A stretch of DNA of 64,000 nt, from NCBI RefSeq assembly GCF_001261915.1, contig NZ_CVRT01000031.1, positions 1-64,000 of the forward strand, in the 5' to 3' direction. A program made the position numbers and the translations under genes. This stretch comes from Halorubrum sp. SD626R (GTDB lineage: Archaea > Halobacteriota > Halobacteria > Halobacteriales > Haloferacaceae). The stretch's first letter is position 1; the number at the start of each line of letters is the position of its first letter. The notes below the pieces were generated by a model. The model saw only the letters and a program-made list of their open reading frames with translations. It was not told the origin of the DNA and searched no databases. Below are positions 63,598 to 64,000 of the stretch, one piece after another.

Positions 63598-64000
63598 TCA
63601 GCGGAGTTCGGTGTCCGCGTCCGTGTGTTCTGCCAGGTGACGGTGGCAGCGACTCTCGCGCCCGTTCTCTCCGATCGAATATGATTCGACCGTATCGGTC
63701 TCACAGACTGAGCCGAACTCCGCAGCGAGCAGCTCAACCGCAGCCGATGGTGAGGACTCGGCCCGCTGCGTCGCCTCATCGACGATCTCCGCGGCGTCCG
63801 ATGAGAGCTCCACATCCGCGAAGACGTCGGCAGCGACACTCTGCGGGCTTTGCTTGTCATCGATCAGCCCCAGCCGGCGTTTGGCCGTCCGAAGGAGCGA
63901 TGAGTCGGAACGCTCACGCTGGCGTAACACTTCTTGGAACGTCTCGAGAGCCTCCCACGCGTCCGGCGAGAGCGAGTCCCACTCGGGCGGTCGAATTCGG
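63598..64000 (-). CDS. Hypothetical protein, 5' end outside the window
   Basis: The frame on the minus strand is open to the window edge. Upstream of the internal GTG at 63930 it reads PPEWDSLSPDAWEALETFQE, so the gene is longer than the part that a GTG start would give. The visible 133 residues are acidic and helical: LLRTAKRRLGLIDDKQSPQ, then AADVFADVELSSDAAEIVDE. The end is CHRHLAEHTDADTELR, with two Cys/His near the C-terminus that could bind metal. Family unknown. Confidence 0.55.
   Translation of the reverse strand, partial: RIRPPEWDSLSPDAWEALETFQEVLRQRERSDSSLLRTAKRRLGLIDDKQSPQSVAADVFADVELSSDAAEIVDEATQRAESSPSAAVELLAAEFGSVCETDTVESYSIGENGRESRCHRHLAEHTDADTELR

Noticed and set aside
1..64000. 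CRISPR array, tRNA or rRNA genes
   Set aside because: No regularly spaced direct repeats and no tRNA or rRNA signature were seen on reading. A short or unusual tRNA could be missed without a covariance search.

Overview
The window looks like an accessory replicon or accessory region of a haloarchaeon (class Halobacteria). The signs are strongly acidic proteins, TATA boxes about 25 bases upstream of start codons with almost no leader, an Orc1/Cdc6 initiator flanked by origin-recognition repeats, an archaeal Htr-type taxis transducer, PAS/GAF sensor kinases of the haloarchaeal kind, and insertion sequences of haloarchaeal types.

Layout. (1) 1-4.6 kb: an IS630-type element sits inside a zinc-ribbon, IS1595-like transposase gene. 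Next is a replication origin made of an AT-rich stretch between oppositely oriented repeats, orc1/cdc6, two more repeats downstream, and an Mrr-type nuclease. (2) 4.7-13 kb: a second Mrr-type nuclease with an extra N-terminal domain, small membrane and zinc-finger proteins, an M23 peptidase operon with a winged-helix regulator, and an ABC-2 export pair. (3) 13.5-27.3 kb: a defence-like island. It holds a coiled-coil protein, a TIGR02391/HEPN-like protein, a DUF4238 protein, a second protein with an Rx4H motif, a decayed IS5-family element, a large adenine methylase overlapping a PLD-SNF2 helicase, a T5orf172/GIY-YIG-like protein and a serine recombinase. (4) 28.6-59.2 kb: a signal-transduction block bounded by two nearly identical, inverted transposase remnants. 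It holds nine histidine kinases (one frameshifted), one methyl-accepting transducer, one CheW, a KaiC-like double-ATPase, a PepSY protein, winged-helix regulators and membrane proteins. (5) 59.5-64 kb: a CARDB surface protein with a MacB-like ABC transporter, a MITE-like element, and two minus-strand genes, the last cut by the window end.

How the genes may work together. Orc1/Cdc6 and its repeats would fire replication here. The kinase block has no CheA and no separate output regulators, so its transducer and CheW must work with proteins encoded elsewhere. The KaiC-like gene leads a run of three kinases, two of which carry receiver-like N-termini. The methylase/helicase pair and the HEPN/DUF4238 genes are the best candidates for less-described anti-phage functions. 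All assignments come from reading motifs; no database search was run.
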